From Rugamonas brunnea (GTDB taxonomy: Bacteria > Pseudomonadota > Gammaproteobacteria > Burkholderiales > Burkholderiaceae_D): a stretch of 64,000 nucleotides of DNA. Positions 63,095 through 64,000 of this stretch are shown piece after piece. Below the pieces are notes generated by a model. That model was given only the letters and a program-made list of their open reading frames with translations, ran no database searches and was not told the DNA's origin. The stretch is from positions 62,001 to 126,000 of the forward strand of contig NZ_JACEZT010000016.1 of the NCBI RefSeq assembly GCF_014042345.1, read 5' to 3'. The number at the start of each line of letters is the position of its first letter. The stretch's first letter is position 1. The position numbers and the translations under genes are program-made.

Positions 63095-64000
63095 TTACTC
63101 GAACGGGTGACGCAGCACGATCGTTTCTTCGCGATCGGGGCCGGTCGACACCATGTCAACCGGCACGCCGACCAACTCTTCGATACGTTTGATGTAGTTG
63201 CGGGCGGCGGCCGGCAGCGCGGCCAGCGACTTGGCGCCCACCGTGCTTTCCTTCCAGCCCGGCATTTCTTCGTAGACGGGCACGCAGCGCGCCGCTTCTT
63301 CCGCGCCGGACGGGAAGATGTCGACCGGCTGGCCATCGACCGTGTAGCCGGTGCACAGCTTCAGCGATTCCAGGCCGTCCAGCACGTCCAGCTTGGTCAG
63401 GCACATGCCCGTCACGCCGTTGATCTGCACCGAGCGGCGCAGCAGGGCCGCGTCGAACCAGCCGCAGCGACGGGCACGGCCCGTCACGGTGCCGAACTCG
63501 TGGCCCACTTGCGCCAGGTGGTGGCCCACGCCGGCGTCGGTCGGCAGTTCCGAAGGGAACGGGCCGGAGCCGACACGGGTGGTGTAGGCCTTGGTGATGC
63601 CCATGATGTAGTGCAGCATGCCCGGACCCACGCCCGAACCGGCGGCGGCGTTACCAGCCACGCAGTTGGACGAGGTGACGAACGGATAGGTGCCGTGGTC
63701 CACGTCCAGCAGCGAGCCTTGCGCGCCTTCGAACAGCAGGTTGGCGCCGGCCTTGTGCGCCTTGTACAGGGCGCTCGACACGTCGGTCACCATCGGGCGC
63801 AGGCGCGGCACGTAGGCCAGCGCGTCGTCCAGGGTCTTCTGGTAGTCGATCTTCGGTGCCTTCAGATAGTTTTCCAGCACGAAGTTGTGGTAGTCCAGGT
63901 TCTCGGCCAGCTTTTCGGACAGGCGCTTTTCGCTCAGCAGGTCGGCGATGCGGATGGCGCGGCGCGCCACCTTGTCTTCGTAGGCCGGGCCGATGCCCTT
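63095..64000 (-). CDS. purA: Adenylosuccinate synthetase (partial, 5' end outside window)
   Basis: The frame is open to the window edge and codes for the C-terminal 301 or so residues of PurA. The visible N-terminal end is KGIGPAYEDKVARRAIRIAD, followed by FEGAQGSLLDVDHGTYPFVTSSN, TRVGSGPFPSE and RARRCGWFDAALLRR, all family hallmarks; the P-loop lies outside the window. The enzyme uses GTP to join IMP and aspartate in AMP synthesis. It is followed by the phosphoribosyltransferase gene in an operon. Confidence 0.96.
   Translation of the reverse strand, partial: KGIGPAYEDKVARRAIRIADLLSEKRLSEKLAENLDYHNFVLENYLKAPKIDYQKTLDDALAYVPRLRPMVTDVSSALYKAHKAGANLLFEGAQGSLLDVDHGTYPFVTSSNCVAGNAAAGSGVGPGMLHYIMGITKAYTTRVGSGPFPSELPTDAGVGHHLAQVGHEFGTVTGRARRCGWFDAALLRRSVQINGVTGMCLTKLDVLDGLESLKLCTGYTVDGQPVDIFPSGAEEAARCVPVYEEMPGWKESTVGAKSLAALPAAARNYIKRIEELVGVPVDMVSTGPDREETIVLRHPFE

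Overview
The window is high-GC betaproteobacterial chromosome, most likely Oxalobacteraceae (Massilia / Duganella / Janthinobacterium type). The reasons are the uvrB-aminotransferase and phosphoribosyltransferase-purA neighbourhoods, a PEP-CTERM protein, two TonB receptors, a type VI secretion (T6SS) locus and GC-rich codon use. Two AT-richer accessory segments interrupt this background. Naming the genus is an inference.

Left accessory region (1 to about 9008). A mobile island is read leftward: tyrosine recombinase (7341-8813), very large HTH-repeat integrase (4195-7344) and a 227-aa partner (3525-4208) overlap one another and match the Gamma-Mobile-Trio (GMT; gmtY-gmtZ-gmtX) arrangement. Behind them lie two cargo genes: an ADP-ribosyltransferase-like protein (2742-3500) and a long protein running off the left edge that joins a PD-(D/E)XK nuclease domain, a helical-repeat region and a GreA/GreB C-terminal-like domain. 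The right edge of the island cuts a PA0069-family radical SAM gene just before its Fe-S cluster motif. That gene keeps a LexA-type SOS box upstream.

Housekeeping block (9.5-17.9 kb): yahK-type alcohol dehydrogenase; a second SOS-box-like site next to a perfect palindrome; a DUF2760-Hsp70-Hsp70/DUF3731 operon; a DTW-domain tRNA-modifying enzyme; a PEP-CTERM protein.

T6SS block (17.9-35.1 kb): tssA, tssH, hcp, tssC, tssB and a TPR lipoprotein on the minus strand; tssJ, a 22-codon ORF and tssL on the plus strand; then an OmpA-like protein, tagF, tssM and a TagX-like peptidoglycan hydrolase on the minus strand. tssE, tssF, tssG, tssK and vgrG are absent, so the apparatus must be completed elsewhere or be non-functional. 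A DUF3334 (CheX-like) gene and a membrane protein follow.

Integron (35.6-38.5 kb): a degenerate integron integrase gene with an in-frame internal deletion faces away from three gene cassettes (94-aa unknown, 434-aa predicted PD-(D/E)XK nuclease, barstar-like inhibitor). Each cassette is followed by a recognisable attC site, and an attI-like core lies next to intI.

Right part (38.5-64 kb): four identical tRNA-Asn(GTT) genes, each with its own terminator, are scattered among a TonB receptor, several orphan solute-binding proteins, a DUF6351 protein, a serine hydrolase, a frameshifted RibD/DHFR-like gene, a DUF4214 lipoprotein with a possible caspase/gingipain-type fold, a Sel1-trypsin fusion and small surface proteins. 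Core genes follow: an aromatic/aspartate aminotransferase, uvrB, marC-family, a TonB receptor, a purine-type phosphoribosyltransferase, and purA running off the right edge.
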